This document shows positions 1-8,966 of a stretch of DNA of 64,000 bases, piece after piece. The stretch comes from Burkholderia sp. Bp9142 (GTDB lineage: Bacteria; Pseudomonadota; Gammaproteobacteria; Burkholderiales; Burkholderiaceae). The notes under the pieces were generated by a model, which was given only the letters and a program-made list of their open reading frames with translations, ran no database searches and had not been told where the DNA came from. The position numbers and the translations under genes were made by a program. The stretch's first letter is position 1; the number at the start of each line of letters is the position of its first letter. Where the stretch lies: positions 180,733 through 244,732 of the forward strand of contig NZ_QTPP01000008.1 of NCBI RefSeq assembly GCF_003853415.1. The letters run 5' to 3'.

Positions 1-1282
1 CAGCGCCGATATCGTCCTCGCACTGCCCGGCCGTGAAGCCGGCCTTCACGCCCCGCTCCCCGTAGATCGCTTCCATCACGCGCGCCTGCAACGCCGGTGC
101 CAGCACCACTTGCCGAAGTCCTTGCGACTCCAGCGCCCTCTTGTAAACGCCGCTTTCGATCGTGCCCGACGTCGCCAGCACGCCGACCTCCCGCAGCGCC
201 GGACAGGTGTCGCGCAGATGAGCGGCGGTCACGGTCAGCATGTTGACGATCGGAATGCCGAGGTAAGGCTGAATCCGCTCGACGAACGCATGCGCCGTGT
301 TGCACGGAATCGCGATGACGTCGGCATCGCCGTCCTCGAGCTTCTTGCAGGTCGCGTACAGGGAGATCGTCGGATCCGCGCCGGTGCCCACCAGGTTCTC
401 GGTGCGATCGGGAATCTGCGGATTCTGTTCGACCAGCAGCTTGATATGGTCCTGATCGCGCGACGCCGGCGTGTTGCGCACGATCTTGTCCAGGAAATCG
501 ACCGTCGCGGCCGGGCCCACGCCGCCGACCACGCCGATCTTGAACGTCGCCGCGCGCGAACCCGGCTGCCCGGTCAGCGCGTACTGCGCATACGCCAGGT
601 TCGAATCCACGAGCGGCACGCGCTGCGGGCCGATTTCGTCCGCGACCAGCGCGATCTCGGTCAGCCCGGGGACGATGACCTGCACGCCCTGATCGGCGAG
701 GTCCTCGCATGCGCGGCGCAACAGCTCGACCGGCCGGCCGCGAAGATTGCCGCGCTTGATGCCGTCGGCTCCGTAGACGGCTTCGGTCACGGGATCGATA
801 CCTTCGTGCGACCGCGGATAGACGACTTCGAATTGCGGCGGCGCGAAATACGCATCGAAGAGCCGCTTGTCCCGCACGTAGTCCGAAGCCAGCACGCCGA
901 TGCGCGTCGCGCCGGGATGCTTGCGCCGCACGTGGCTGCGAACGGCTTCGACGATATCCACGATCGGCAGACGCGTATTCGCCTTCAGCTCGTCGATGAA
1001 CGTATGACTCAGGAAGCACGGCAGCACGACCGTCGTCACGCCACGCTGCTCGAACGCCCGGATCATGTCGAACACGTACAGCTTGCGTTCGATGGTCGCC
1101 GCACTGCCCGCCCCCGAGCCCTTGAACGGATATTGCTCGAAAATCATCTCGACGTGCTCCTCGTCGGACGAAGCAGGCGTGGCCTTCACCATCTTGAAGA
1201 ACACGTCGGCGCTGCCCAGCGGCCCGAGACCGCCGATCACGCCGAACTTCCGCCGGGCATTCACGCTATCCGTGCGCATCAT
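1..1282 (-). CDS. Tandem-domain aspartate/glutamate racemase family protein (3' end outside window)
   Basis: Reading down from an ATG at 1282 gives at least 427 residues of an open frame that runs off the window. It contains two copies of the Asp/Glu racemase fold. Each copy opens with a glycine-rich strand (GVIGGLGPLGSADVF near residue 14, GVVGGVGPAATVDFL near residue 243). Copy 1 has a first cysteine in VLPCFLSH and copy 2 has the canonical IPCNTAH. In copy 1 the place of the second catalytic cysteine reads VPGLTE, so this copy may not catalyse racemisation. Most relatives are single-domain proteins of about 230 residues. The start overlaps the symporter stop (ATGA), so the two are translationally coupled, which suggests use of an imported amino or dicarboxylic acid. 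The substrate is unknown. Confidence 0.85.
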   Translation of the reverse strand, partial: MMRTDSVNARRKFGVIGGLGPLGSADVFFKMVKATPASSDEEHVEMIFEQYPFKGSGAGSAATIERKLYVFDMIRAFEQRGVTTVVLPCFLSHTFIDELKANTRLPIVDIVEAVRSHVRRKHPGATRIGVLASDYVRDKRLFDAYFAPPQFEVVYPRSHEGIDPVTEAVYGADGIKRGNLRGRPVELLRRACEDLADQGVQVIVPGLTEIALVADEIGPQRVPLVDSNLAYAQYALTGQPGSRAATFKIGVVGGVGPAATVDFLDKIVRNTPASRDQDHIKLLVEQNPQIPDRTENLVGTGADPTISLYATCKKLEDGDADVIAIPCNTAHAFVERIQPYLGIPIVNMLTVTAAHLRDTCPALREVGVLATSGTIESGVYKRALESQGLRQVVLAPALQARVMEAIYGERGVKAGFTAGQCEDDIGA

Positions 1283-2553
1283 GCATTCAGCTCCGGCTGG
1301 TCGAATACGGCGCCTTCCTGCTTCGCCGCACGCCGGCTCTCCCACTTCGCGATCACCGCCGTCGCCACGCTGTTGCCGATCACGTTCGTCATCGTGCGGC
1401 CCATGTCGAGGATCTGGTCGATCGCCAGGACCATCGCGACGCCGGCCGCCGGCAGATGGAACATCGGCGCGACCGCCGCGACCACGACCACCGAGCCGCG
1501 CGGCACGCTCGCCATGCCCTTGCTGCTCAACATCAGCACCAGCAGCATGAAGACCTGCTGCGACAGCGGCATGTGCACGCCGAACGCCTGCGCGATGAAG
1601 ATCGCGGCAAACGCCTGATACATCATCGAACCATCGAGGTTGAACGCGTATCCCAGCGGCAGCGTGAAGCCCGCCACTTTCTTGTCGACGCCGAACTGCT
1701 CGAGCTGCTCGGTCAGGCGCGGATAGGCCGCCTCGCTGCTCGCGGTCGAGAAAGCGATCAGCGCGGGTTCGCGCACGGCCTTCAGCAGGCTGACGACTCG
1801 CCGCCCGAGAAACACGTAGCCGGCGCCGATCAGCATCGCCCACAGGACCAGCAGCCCGAGATAGAACGAGCCGACCAGCTTTCCATACGTGTAGATCACG
1901 TCGAGCCCGCGCAGCGTGACCGACGAAGCGATCGCACCGAATACGCCGAGCGGCGCCGCGCGCATCACGTAGTTCGTCAGACGCAGCATCACCGGCACCA
2001 TGCCGTCGATCGACTGGATCACGACGCCGACCCGCTTGTCGTGCTTCAGCGCACTCAGCGCGATGCCGAGAAAGACCGAGAACACCAGGATCTGCAGGAT
2101 GTCGTTGCGCGCCATCGCGTCGAGCAGGCTGGTCGGGAACGCATGCGTGATCACGTCCCGTGCGTTCAGCGCGGCGGTATTGAGTCCGGTGTTGACCTCG
2201 CCGGCGGCTTCCGTGAGGTTCAGCCCGGCGCCCGGCTGCAGCGCATTGGCCATCACGAGGCCCAGGCTCAACGAAATCAGCGACGCACAGATGAACCATC
2301 CGATCGAACGCACGCCGATGCGGCCGACGTCTTCGCCGCTGTCCATGCCGGCCAGGCCGGACACGAGCGTCACGAACACCAGCGGCGCAATGATCATCTT
2401 GATCAGGCGCAGGAAGATGTCGGTGACGATCGAGAAGTAGCCGGCGACCGCTTTGAGCGCGGCCGGGTCCGCTATGTTCGTGTGGCACGCATAACCGGCG
2501 ACGACACCGAGGGTCATGCCGATTGCAATGCTCAGGGTAAGGCGATTTTTCAT
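1279..2553 (-). CDS. Dicarboxylate/amino acid:cation symporter (GltP/DctA family)
   Basis: This is an inner-membrane secondary transporter of the DAACS family, which imports glutamate, aspartate or C4-dicarboxylates with protons or sodium. The protein has about eight membrane segments. It shows the serine-rich re-entrant motif STASSEAAYPR and the C-terminal signature DQILDMGRTMTNVIGNSVAT, whose Asp and Asn contact substrate in the family. The 424-residue length is normal. The start MKNRLTL at 2553 is chosen because AAGGA lies nine bases before it; an ATG six bases upstream is too close to that site. It forms a likely operon with the racemase (ATGA overlap) and lies 183 bases after a LysR regulator on the same strand. 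The exact substrate cannot be read from sequence. Confidence 0.92.
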   Translation of the reverse strand: MKNRLTLSIAIGMTLGVVAGYACHTNIADPAALKAVAGYFSIVTDIFLRLIKMIIAPLVFVTLVSGLAGMDSGEDVGRIGVRSIGWFICASLISLSLGLVMANALQPGAGLNLTEAAGEVNTGLNTAALNARDVITHAFPTSLLDAMARNDILQILVFSVFLGIALSALKHDKRVGVVIQSIDGMVPVMLRLTNYVMRAAPLGVFGAIASSVTLRGLDVIYTYGKLVGSFYLGLLVLWAMLIGAGYVFLGRRVVSLLKAVREPALIAFSTASSEAAYPRLTEQLEQFGVDKKVAGFTLPLGYAFNLDGSMMYQAFAAIFIAQAFGVHMPLSQQVFMLLVLMLSSKGMASVPRGSVVVVAAVAPMFHLPAAGVAMVLAIDQILDMGRTMTNVIGNSVATAVIAKWESRRAAKQEGAVFDQPELNA

Positions 2554-2736
2554 GTCCATTCGTCCTTGGGTGGCACCCGGCCGCCGGAACGCGGCGAGCG
2601 CTGCGAAGAAGGCCCCGCGACGCCGGTCACGCGTCACATGTGCCGTTGGAACGAATGGTAGGGACGGTCGAAAAAACCGTGATGCCGGTGCAACATGGCG
2701 GTATGCGAACCTCGCATAAGGCGGGAAAACCCTGAC

Positions 2737-3651
2737 TTACCCGAGCCGGGCAGGCTCGGCGCGCAGATGCTGCCAGAGCGTGTCGAGGAATTCGCTGCGA
2801 TTCGACACGTCGCGATACACGCGCAGCTCGACTTCCAGGTTCCACGCCGCCGGCCCGGCCGGTACGAGTTCGCCGGCCGCCAGTTCGGCGGCGATCGCGC
2901 TGCGGGGCAGCCACGCAATGCCCTCGCCTTCCATCACGAGCTTTTTCAGCACTTCGGCCATGTCGGACTCGTAGTGCAGTTGCAACACCGGCGTGTCCGA
3001 CGCACGACCGAGCAGCAGCGCGAGACATCGCCCGAAGTAGCTGGTTTCCGTATAGGAGATCAGCGGCAGCGGATTCTGCCTCGTGCCGGGCAGGCGAAAC
3101 GCGGGCGCCGAGCGCCGGTTCGGCCGGCACGCCGGCATCAACGTGTCGAGGCCCACGGTCAGGTGCTCGTACTTCGCCGGGTCGAGATGGAGCGGCAGCT
3201 CCGGATGGTGATAGGCGAACATGAGCTCGCAGTTGCCGTTCACGAGCATCAGGATCGAGTCATGGACGTTGGTTGGAATGACGCGCGCCCGCACTTCGCC
3301 GAAATGCGGCGCGAGCGCCTTGAGCCAGGCCGGCAGGAAGCTGAGCGCGATCGTGTGGCCCGCGGCGATCTGCAGGCTCTTGCCGGCGATCCGCTGCTCG
3401 GTGCGGATGATGGCGCGCGTGTCGAACAGGCGGCTGAGCACGTCCTCGGCCGTCTCGCGAAACAGGCGGCCCGCCGGCGTCAGCACCGGCGGAAAACTGC
3501 TGCGGTCGATCAGTTCGGCGCCGATCCACTGCTCGAGCGACTGGATGCGACGGCTGAAGCCCGACTGCGTGACGTTGCGAAATTCGGCCGCACGGGAAAA
3601 GCTTTGATATTGAGCGAGCGCGAGGAAATCCTCGATCCATTTGATTTCCAT
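2737..3651 (-). CDS. LysR-family transcriptional regulator
   Basis: The protein has an N-terminal winged helix-turn-helix (about residues 1-60: FLALAQYQSFSRAAEFRNVTQSGFSRRIQSLE) followed by a periplasmic-binding-protein-like effector domain, the LysR architecture at about 304 residues. The start MEIKWIEDF at 3651 matches where the helix-turn-helix normally begins; a further upstream in-frame ATG at 3693 would add an atypical tail. It is encoded upstream of, and in the same direction as, the symporter-racemase pair, so it is the obvious candidate regulator of that pair. That link is inferred from position only. Its effector is unknown. Confidence 0.88.
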   Translation of the reverse strand: MEIKWIEDFLALAQYQSFSRAAEFRNVTQSGFSRRIQSLEQWIGAELIDRSSFPPVLTPAGRLFRETAEDVLSRLFDTRAIIRTEQRIAGKSLQIAAGHTIALSFLPAWLKALAPHFGEVRARVIPTNVHDSILMLVNGNCELMFAYHHPELPLHLDPAKYEHLTVGLDTLMPACRPNRRSAPAFRLPGTRQNPLPLISYTETSYFGRCLALLLGRASDTPVLQLHYESDMAEVLKKLVMEGEGIAWLPRSAIAAELAAGELVPAGPAAWNLEVELRVYRDVSNRSEFLDTLWQHLRAEPARLG

Positions 3652-3815
3652 GTTGGCCTTGGCGGGTCGCGGGTGGATCGGCCTGTGCGTCACCCAGATC
3701 AGGGCGACGCACGGGCCGGCGGACGCTCACATTGTATGTGCTCGATCCGGCGCATCGCGTCGGCGTTCGCCACGGTGCCCATGCACCGATCCGAATGTCG
3801 TCGTGCGGTATCGTC

Positions 3816-3854
3816 GTCGACGGGACGATATTCGCCGCCGGCAACCCCGTCGAC
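3816..3854 (-). terminator. Inverted repeat downstream of HiPIP gene
   Basis: GTCGACGGG and CCCGTCGAC form a perfect 9-bp stem with a 21-base loop, 42 bases after the stop of the first HiPIP gene. There is no clear T-tract, so it may be a weak terminator or a 3'-end stabiliser. Confidence 0.35.
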
Positions 3855-3896
3855 AACGACGTTTCGGCAACACGGCCGCCACGTCGTCCCTGCTCG

Positions 3897-4211
3897 CTAC
3901 GCCTTTTTCGCATAGGCGCTGCACCAGCCTTTTGCATTGACCTGCTTGCCGCCGAAAATGGTGCACGGCGCCATCGCGGCGCCGGTCTTGCCCTGGAAGA
4001 ACTGGCAATTCGCGCAGGCCTCGCCCGCCTGAAATTTCGGGAACTTCGCATGGTCGACCCGGCTGGCGTCCGTCTTGTAGCCGAGGGCCTGGGCGTTTGC
4101 ATCGGATTCCTGCACGGCACCGGCATCCGCCGCGGCCGCGCGACGTCCAACGGCCAGCGCGGAGGCGAAAACGGTAGTGGCTGCAATAAAGCGTCGGCGT
4201 GAAAATCTCAT
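3897..4211 (-). CDS. High-potential iron-sulfur protein (HiPIP), oxidase-linked copy
   Basis: This 104-residue protein has a twin-arginine signal (SRRRFIAATTVF) with probable cleavage after residue 28, then a small domain with four cysteines at 66, 69, 83 and 97 in the HiPIP pattern (C-x2-C, C, GWC) that bind one [4Fe-4S] cluster. HiPIPs are soluble periplasmic electron carriers and in some bacteria donate electrons to terminal oxidases. A strong GGGAGGA site precedes the ATG. The gene lies 158 bases after the oxidase subunit IV gene on the same strand, so it may carry electrons to that oxidase. A second HiPIP with cysteines at identical positions is at 61376-61690. Confidence 0.93.
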   Translation of the reverse strand: MRFSRRRFIAATTVFASALAVGRRAAAADAGAVQESDANAQALGYKTDASRVDHAKFPKFQAGEACANCQFFQGKTGAAMAPCTIFGGKQVNAKGWCSAYAKKA

Positions 4212-4369
4212 GGGGTCCTCCCTTCAGGTTTGCGTGAACGGATGTCCGGGAAGCGTCGTCCCCGATGACGTGACGCCGTCCGTCCCGAAACGGCGTCCGT
4301 CGATGGCGCACGTATCGTGCCCATCGTGATGCGCAACGCCCGTCGGCCGACGCACGGCCGGCGACGGGA

Positions 4370-4711
4370 TCAGTGGAAGAAGAGCGCCCGCATGCCGAAC
4401 GTGTGATGCGCTTCGGCGGCCATCAGCACCATCAGCACCAGCAGGCACAGAGGCGGCACCAGGATCGCGTACACCAGCGCCAGCCGCTCCCACATCATGT
4501 GCATGAAAATCGACACGATCAGCCCGGCCTTGGCGATCATGAGCACGACGATCAGCACCCAGCGCAGCAGGCCCTGCACGTGGAAATAGTCCACCAAGTA
4601 CGACAACGTGCTCAGGACGAACAGCAGGCCCCAGATCTTCAGGTAGATGCCGATCGGATGCTGCTGGCCGTGCGCGGCGTCGGGTCGATCGGCGGGATCG
4701 GTGTGTTCCAT
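4370..4711 (-). CDS. Cytochrome oxidase subunit IV family protein
   Basis: A 113-residue protein with three predicted membrane helices (about residues 22-42, 49-71 and 78-100) and the family pattern of a helix with KAGLIVSIFMHMMWE, seen in CyoD/CtaF-type subunit IV. It is an accessory inner-membrane subunit of the haem-copper oxidase and is thought to assist assembly. It follows the distal subunit III gene by eight bases and is the last core gene of the oxidase operon. Confidence 0.85.
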   Translation of the reverse strand: MEHTDPADRPDAAHGQQHPIGIYLKIWGLLFVLSTLSYLVDYFHVQGLLRWVLIVVLMIAKAGLIVSIFMHMMWERLALVYAILVPPLCLLVLMVLMAAEAHHTFGMRALFFH

Positions 4712-4719
4712 GGCCTGCC

Positions 4720-5439
4720 TCACCACAAATAGAACAGCGCGAAGATGAACACCCACACCAGGTCGACGAAGTGCCAGTACAGGCCGGCAATCTCGACGAT
4801 CTGGAAGTTGCCGTGGTCGGCGAACCCCGGCAGCAGGATCCTGCGTGCGATCAGCAGCAGGTAGATCACGCCGCAGGTCACGTGAAAGCCGTGAAACCCG
4901 GTGATCATGAAAAAGCACGCGCCGAACTGTGCCGCGCCCATCGGGTTGCCCCACGGACGGATGCCTTCTCGGAAGATCAGGTTGCTCCATTCGAAGGCCT
5001 GCAGCGACACGAAGGTCGCGCCCAGCAGCGCGGTCGCCAGCAACAGCGCCGCGGCGGGCCTTGCGTTGCGCCGGTAGCCGAAGTTGACGGCCATCGCCAT
5101 GGTGCCGCTGCTGCTGATCAGGATGAACGTCATGATGGCAATCAGCAGCAGCGGCACTTCCACGCCGCCCACGGTCAGCCCGAACACCTTGGACGTGTCG
5201 GGCCACGGCGCCGTGGTCGACATGCGCACCGACATGTAGCCGATCAGGAAGCTGCTGAAGACGAAGGTGTCCGACAGCAGGAAGATCCACATCATCGCCT
5301 TGCCCCACGGCACCTTGAACGCTTCGCGGTCGGCCGACCAGTCGGTGACGATGCCGCGCCAGCCGTCGGGGCCGGCGCCGGTCGGCGCGATGTCGGCCGG
5401 TTCGCCGGCGGGTTCGGAGGGGAGCGTGGGCGAAGTCAT
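4720..5439 (-). CDS. Haem-copper oxidase subunit III (distal copy)
   Basis: The protein is 239 residues. After a hydrophilic N-terminus of about 45 residues it has at least five membrane helices. It has subunit III features, including the conserved glutamate in FEWSNLIF, HGFHVTCGV and a C-terminal YWHFVDLVWVFIFALFYLW. Its start overlaps the stop of the proximal subunit III gene (ATGA), which indicates coupled translation in the oxidase operon. Subunit III does not hold metal cofactors; in the family it stabilises the catalytic core and proton uptake. Two subunit III genes side by side is unusual compared with the standard aa3 operon. Confidence 0.9.
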   Translation of the reverse strand: MTSPTLPSEPAGEPADIAPTGAGPDGWRGIVTDWSADREAFKVPWGKAMMWIFLLSDTFVFSSFLIGYMSVRMSTTAPWPDTSKVFGLTVGGVEVPLLLIAIMTFILISSSGTMAMAVNFGYRRNARPAAALLLATALLGATFVSLQAFEWSNLIFREGIRPWGNPMGAAQFGACFFMITGFHGFHVTCGVIYLLLIARRILLPGFADHGNFQIVEIAGLYWHFVDLVWVFIFALFYLW

Positions 5440-6047
5440 GGCGCGGCTCCATACAGCGGCCCGCACAGGGCGGCGACGATCGCGGGGGTGATCCACCACA
5501 TCGCAGCCAGCAGCGCGAGCCAGACAGCCAGCAGAAAATGCCAATAGATCGCGCACAGCGCAATGGCACGCTGGGCCCGGAACGGGTCAGCGCGCCGCAG
5601 ACGCGCGATCGTGATGCCCCAGGCCACCAGCCCGCCCAGCACATGCAACCCGTGCAGGCCGGTGAGCAGGTAGAGGAAGCTGTTGGAAGGATTGACGGTA
5701 ATGGTCTGCCCGGCCGCGGACAGCATGCGCCAGGCGGTCAGTTGCCCGATCACGAACAGCGCCGCCAGCACCCCGCCGGATATCAGCCACGCCGCGCGGT
5801 GCAAGCCGATCCGCCGGGCACGCTGCATGGCCATGCTTGCCAGCACCAGCGCACCGGTGTTCCACCAGAGCAGCACCGGATGCGGGATCGGCTGCCAGTC
5901 GGGCTCGCGCATGCGCATGCCATAGGCGAGCAGCAGCAGTGAAAACAAGGTCGTGGCCACCGCCATGAAGACGATCAGGCCCGTGCGGCCCGCATTCGGC
6001 GAGAGGGGTCGCGCGTCGGGAACGAGGGGGCGCGGCAGCGTGGTCAT
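5436..6047 (-). CDS. Haem-copper oxidase subunit III-like protein (proximal copy)
   Basis: A 203-residue membrane protein with subunit III motifs (LTGLHGLHVLGG, AIYWHFLLAVWLALLAAMWW). It has five to six predicted helices and is shorter and more divergent than the next gene. The stop of the catalytic subunit gene overlaps its start (6044-6047), and its own stop overlaps the next subunit III start. It is a structural subunit of the same inner-membrane oxidase. Whether both subunit III proteins sit in one complex or replace each other cannot be told from sequence. Confidence 0.85.
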   Translation of the reverse strand: MTTLPRPLVPDARPLSPNAGRTGLIVFMAVATTLFSLLLLAYGMRMREPDWQPIPHPVLLWWNTGALVLASMAMQRARRIGLHRAAWLISGGVLAALFVIGQLTAWRMLSAAGQTITVNPSNSFLYLLTGLHGLHVLGGLVAWGITIARLRRADPFRAQRAIALCAIYWHFLLAVWLALLAAMWWITPAIVAALCGPLYGAAP

Positions 6048-7804
6048 TCGCGTGCCTCGCCGGGGTGAAGGGTCGGCTGCGTCGGCGCGGGCTCGGGCGC
6101 CGTTGCGGGCGGCTGGTTTTGCGGGACGAAGTCTTCCTCCTGCCCCGGCGGACTGTATTCGTAGGCCCAGCGGTAGACCACCGGCAGCGCGGCGCCCCAG
6201 TTGCCGTGCGCCGGCGGCGTTTGCGGCGTCTGCCATTCCAGCGTGGTGGCCCGCCACGGGTTGCCGTCGGCACGCTTGCCGCGCGCGAGGCTCCACGCCA
6301 GGTTGAACAGGAACAGCAGCTGCGCCGCCGCGACGATCAGCGCAACGACGGTGATGAACGCGTTGAGCGTCTGCGCCGAATGCGGAATGAAGCTGTAGCC
6401 CTCGTACGCGTAATACCGTCGCGGCATGCCCAGGACGCCGAGATAGTGCATCGGGAAGTAGATCGCATAGGTGCCGACGAAGGTGATCCAGAAATGCGCG
6501 CGCCCGAGCGTGTCGTCGAGCAGGCGGCCCGTCACCTTCGGATACCAGTGGTAAAGGCCGCCGAACACCACCAGGATCGGCGACACGGCCATCACCATAT
6601 GGAAGTGCGCGACCACGAAGTACGTGTTCGACAGCGGAATGTCCACGCTCACGTTGCCGAGGTAGAGCCCGGTCAGCCCGCCCAGCACGAAGGTGCTGAC
6701 GAAGCCGATCGCGAACAGCATCGGCACGGTCAGGTGGATATCGCCGCGCCACAGCGTCAGCACCCAGTTGTAGACCTTGAGCGCGGTCGGCACGGCGATG
6801 ATGAGCGTGGTGGTGGCGAAGAAGAAGCCGAAGTACGGATTCATGCCGGCGACGAACATGTGGTGGGCCCAGACCACGAAGCTCAACGCGCCGATGATGA
6901 CGATCGCCCACACCATCATCCTGTAGCCGAAGATGCTCTTGCGCGCGTGCGTGCTGATGAGGTCCGACGCGATGCCGAAGGCCGGCAGCGCGACGATGTA
7001 GACCTCGGGATGCCCGAAGAACCAGAACAGGTGCTGGAACAGCAGCGGGCTGCCGCCGACGTGCTTGAGCGTCTGCCCCATCGACACCACGGCCGGCACG
7101 AAGAAGCTGGTGCCGAGCGTCCTGTCGAGCAGCATCATCACCGCCGACACGAACAGCGCCGGAAACGCCAGCAGCGCCATGATGGTCGCGATGAAGATTC
7201 CCCACACCGTGAGCGGCATGCGCATGAGCGTCATGCCGCGCGTGCGCGCCTGCAGCGTGGTGGTGACGTAGTTCAGGCCGCCCATCGTCGCCGCGACGAT
7301 GAAGATCGCCAGCGACACCAGCATCAGCACGATGCCCCATTGCACGCCCGGCGTGCCCGGCAGGATGGCCTGTGGCGGATACAGCGTCCAGCCCGCGCCG
7401 GTCGGCCCGCCCGGCACGAAGAAGCTCGCCGTCAGCACCAGCACGGCCAGCAGGTAGACCCAGTAGCTCAGCATGTTGAGAAACGGGAACACCATGTCGC
7501 GCGCGCCCAGCATCAGCGGGATCAGGTAGTTGCCGAAGCCGCCCAGGAACAGCGCCGTCAGCAGGTAGATCACCATGATCATCCCGTGCATGGTGACGAA
7601 CTGGTAGTAGTGGTTGGCGTCGATGAAGGCGAACTTGCCCGGGAAGCCGAGCTGCAGCCGCATCAGGTCCGACAGCACCATGCCGACCAGGCCGATGGCG
7701 ATGGCCGTCAGCGCATACTGCACGGCGATGACCTTGTGGTCCTGGCTCCAGACATAGCGGGTCCAGAAGCTGCGCGGGGCGTGGTCGGGGTGCGCGTACG
7801 TCAT
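6044..7804 (-). CDS. Cytochrome c oxidase subunit I
   Basis: This is the 586-residue catalytic subunit with about twelve membrane helices. It carries the CuB ligand and cross-linked tyrosine motif WFFGHPEVYI (the glutamate of the D-channel end is present), the HH pair WAHHMF for CuB, the K-channel lysine in VPTALKVYNW, and the haem ligand region YFVVAHFHMVM. These mark a type A haem-copper oxygen reductase that reduces O2 to water and pumps protons. The gene lies 13 bases after the subunit II gene and overlaps the subunit III gene by four bases. I cannot assign haem a or haem o from sequence, but a CuA-bearing subunit II makes it a cytochrome c or HiPIP oxidase rather than a quinol oxidase. 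Confidence 0.96.
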   Translation of the reverse strand: MTYAHPDHAPRSFWTRYVWSQDHKVIAVQYALTAIAIGLVGMVLSDLMRLQLGFPGKFAFIDANHYYQFVTMHGMIMVIYLLTALFLGGFGNYLIPLMLGARDMVFPFLNMLSYWVYLLAVLVLTASFFVPGGPTGAGWTLYPPQAILPGTPGVQWGIVLMLVSLAIFIVAATMGGLNYVTTTLQARTRGMTLMRMPLTVWGIFIATIMALLAFPALFVSAVMMLLDRTLGTSFFVPAVVSMGQTLKHVGGSPLLFQHLFWFFGHPEVYIVALPAFGIASDLISTHARKSIFGYRMMVWAIVIIGALSFVVWAHHMFVAGMNPYFGFFFATTTLIIAVPTALKVYNWVLTLWRGDIHLTVPMLFAIGFVSTFVLGGLTGLYLGNVSVDIPLSNTYFVVAHFHMVMAVSPILVVFGGLYHWYPKVTGRLLDDTLGRAHFWITFVGTYAIYFPMHYLGVLGMPRRYYAYEGYSFIPHSAQTLNAFITVVALIVAAAQLLFLFNLAWSLARGKRADGNPWRATTLEWQTPQTPPAHGNWGAALPVVYRWAYEYSPPGQEEDFVPQNQPPATAPEPAPTQPTLHPGEARE

Positions 7805-7817
7805 GGCATCTGCTCCG

Positions 7818-8966
7818 CTAGCGCTGGGCCGCGCTGCCGGCGTCCGGCCCGCCTTGCGCCTTGATATAGGCCACCAGCGCGGTCAGTTCCTGATCGCTCA
7901 GGTCGAAGTGCGGCATGATCGGCGAGAAGCCCTTCACGACGCGGGCCGTCGGGTTGCTGATGAACGCGCGCAGGTAGGCGTCGTCCACCTTCGCGGTGCT
8001 GCCGTCGGCCATCGTTTCGGTCTTGCCGTACAGGCCCTTCCAGGTGGGGCCCACGCGCGGCGTGCCGTCCACGGTATGGCAGGCGAGGCAGCCCTTGGCC
8101 GCCGCGAGCGTCCTGCCCAGCTCGGCAAGCGCCTGGCCGCTGCCGCCCGCGGCGGCGGGTGCGGCCTGCACGCCGGCCTGCTGGCGCTGCGCGAACGTCG
8201 GCTGCCGCGCGAGCCAGCGCGAGAACGACGCCTCGTCTTCCACCACCACCACGCCGCGCATGCTGGCGTGCCCGATACCGCAGAGCTGCGCGCACAGGAT
8301 GTCGTAACGCCCTGCCTTGGTCGGCGTGAACCAGAAGGTGGTCACCATGCCGGGCACCATGTTCATGCGCGCACGAAACGGCGGGACGTAGAAGTCGTGC
8401 AGCACGTCGCGCGAACGTGTCAGGACCTGGACCGGCCGGTTGAGCGGCAAGTGCACCTCCGACGCGTCGATCAGGTGGTTGTCGCGGCCGTTGGGGTCGG
8501 CGGGATTCAGGCCGAACGGGTTGTCGTTGCTGATGTAGCGCACGTCCGTCGTACCCAGCTTGCCGCCCGGCCCGGCAAAGCGGAAGCGCCATTGCCATTG
8601 CTGGCCGAGCACTTCCATCTGCAGCACCTTGGGCGGCGGCCGTATGTAGTCCGCGTAGACGAACAGCCCCGGTGCCAGCAATGCAGCCACGCCGACCGAG
8701 GTCAGGCCGATCAGCCACCATTCCAGCCGCCTATTGTGCGGCTCGTAGGCGGCGCGATGACCGCTGCGGTGGCGGTAGCGCACCAGTGCGATCACGAGGA
8801 ACAGGTTGATCCCGATGAAGAAGGCGCCGGTGATGACGAGCGTGATCGTCAGCATGTCGTCCATGCGCACCCAGTTCGACGCGATCGGCGTGATCCACCA
8901 TGGACTGGCAAAGTGAAACCCCACCGCCAATACGATGATCAGGACCAGAGCAATCGCAAGGGCCAT
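7818..8966 (-). CDS. Cytochrome c oxidase subunit II with fused cytochrome c domain (caa3 type)
   Basis: The 382-residue protein has N-terminal membrane helices (about 1-20, 40-62 and 84-105), then a periplasmic cupredoxin domain whose CuA ligands are all visible: H190, C225, C229, H233 and M236 (CAQLCGIGHASM). A C-terminal cytochrome c domain carries C293-L-A-C296-H297 with probable distal M351 in SPIMPHF. Fusion of cytochrome c to subunit II defines caa3-type oxidases, which can take electrons from soluble cytochromes or HiPIPs. It is the first gene of the oxidase operon. Confidence 0.95.
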   Translation of the reverse strand: MALAIALVLIIVLAVGFHFASPWWITPIASNWVRMDDMLTITLVITGAFFIGINLFLVIALVRYRHRSGHRAAYEPHNRRLEWWLIGLTSVGVAALLAPGLFVYADYIRPPPKVLQMEVLGQQWQWRFRFAGPGGKLGTTDVRYISNDNPFGLNPADPNGRDNHLIDASEVHLPLNRPVQVLTRSRDVLHDFYVPPFRARMNMVPGMVTTFWFTPTKAGRYDILCAQLCGIGHASMRGVVVVEDEASFSRWLARQPTFAQRQQAGVQAAPAAAGGSGQALAELGRTLAAAKGCLACHTVDGTPRVGPTWKGLYGKTETMADGSTAKVDDAYLRAFISNPTARVVKGFSPIMPHFDLSDQELTALVAYIKAQGGPDAGSAAQR

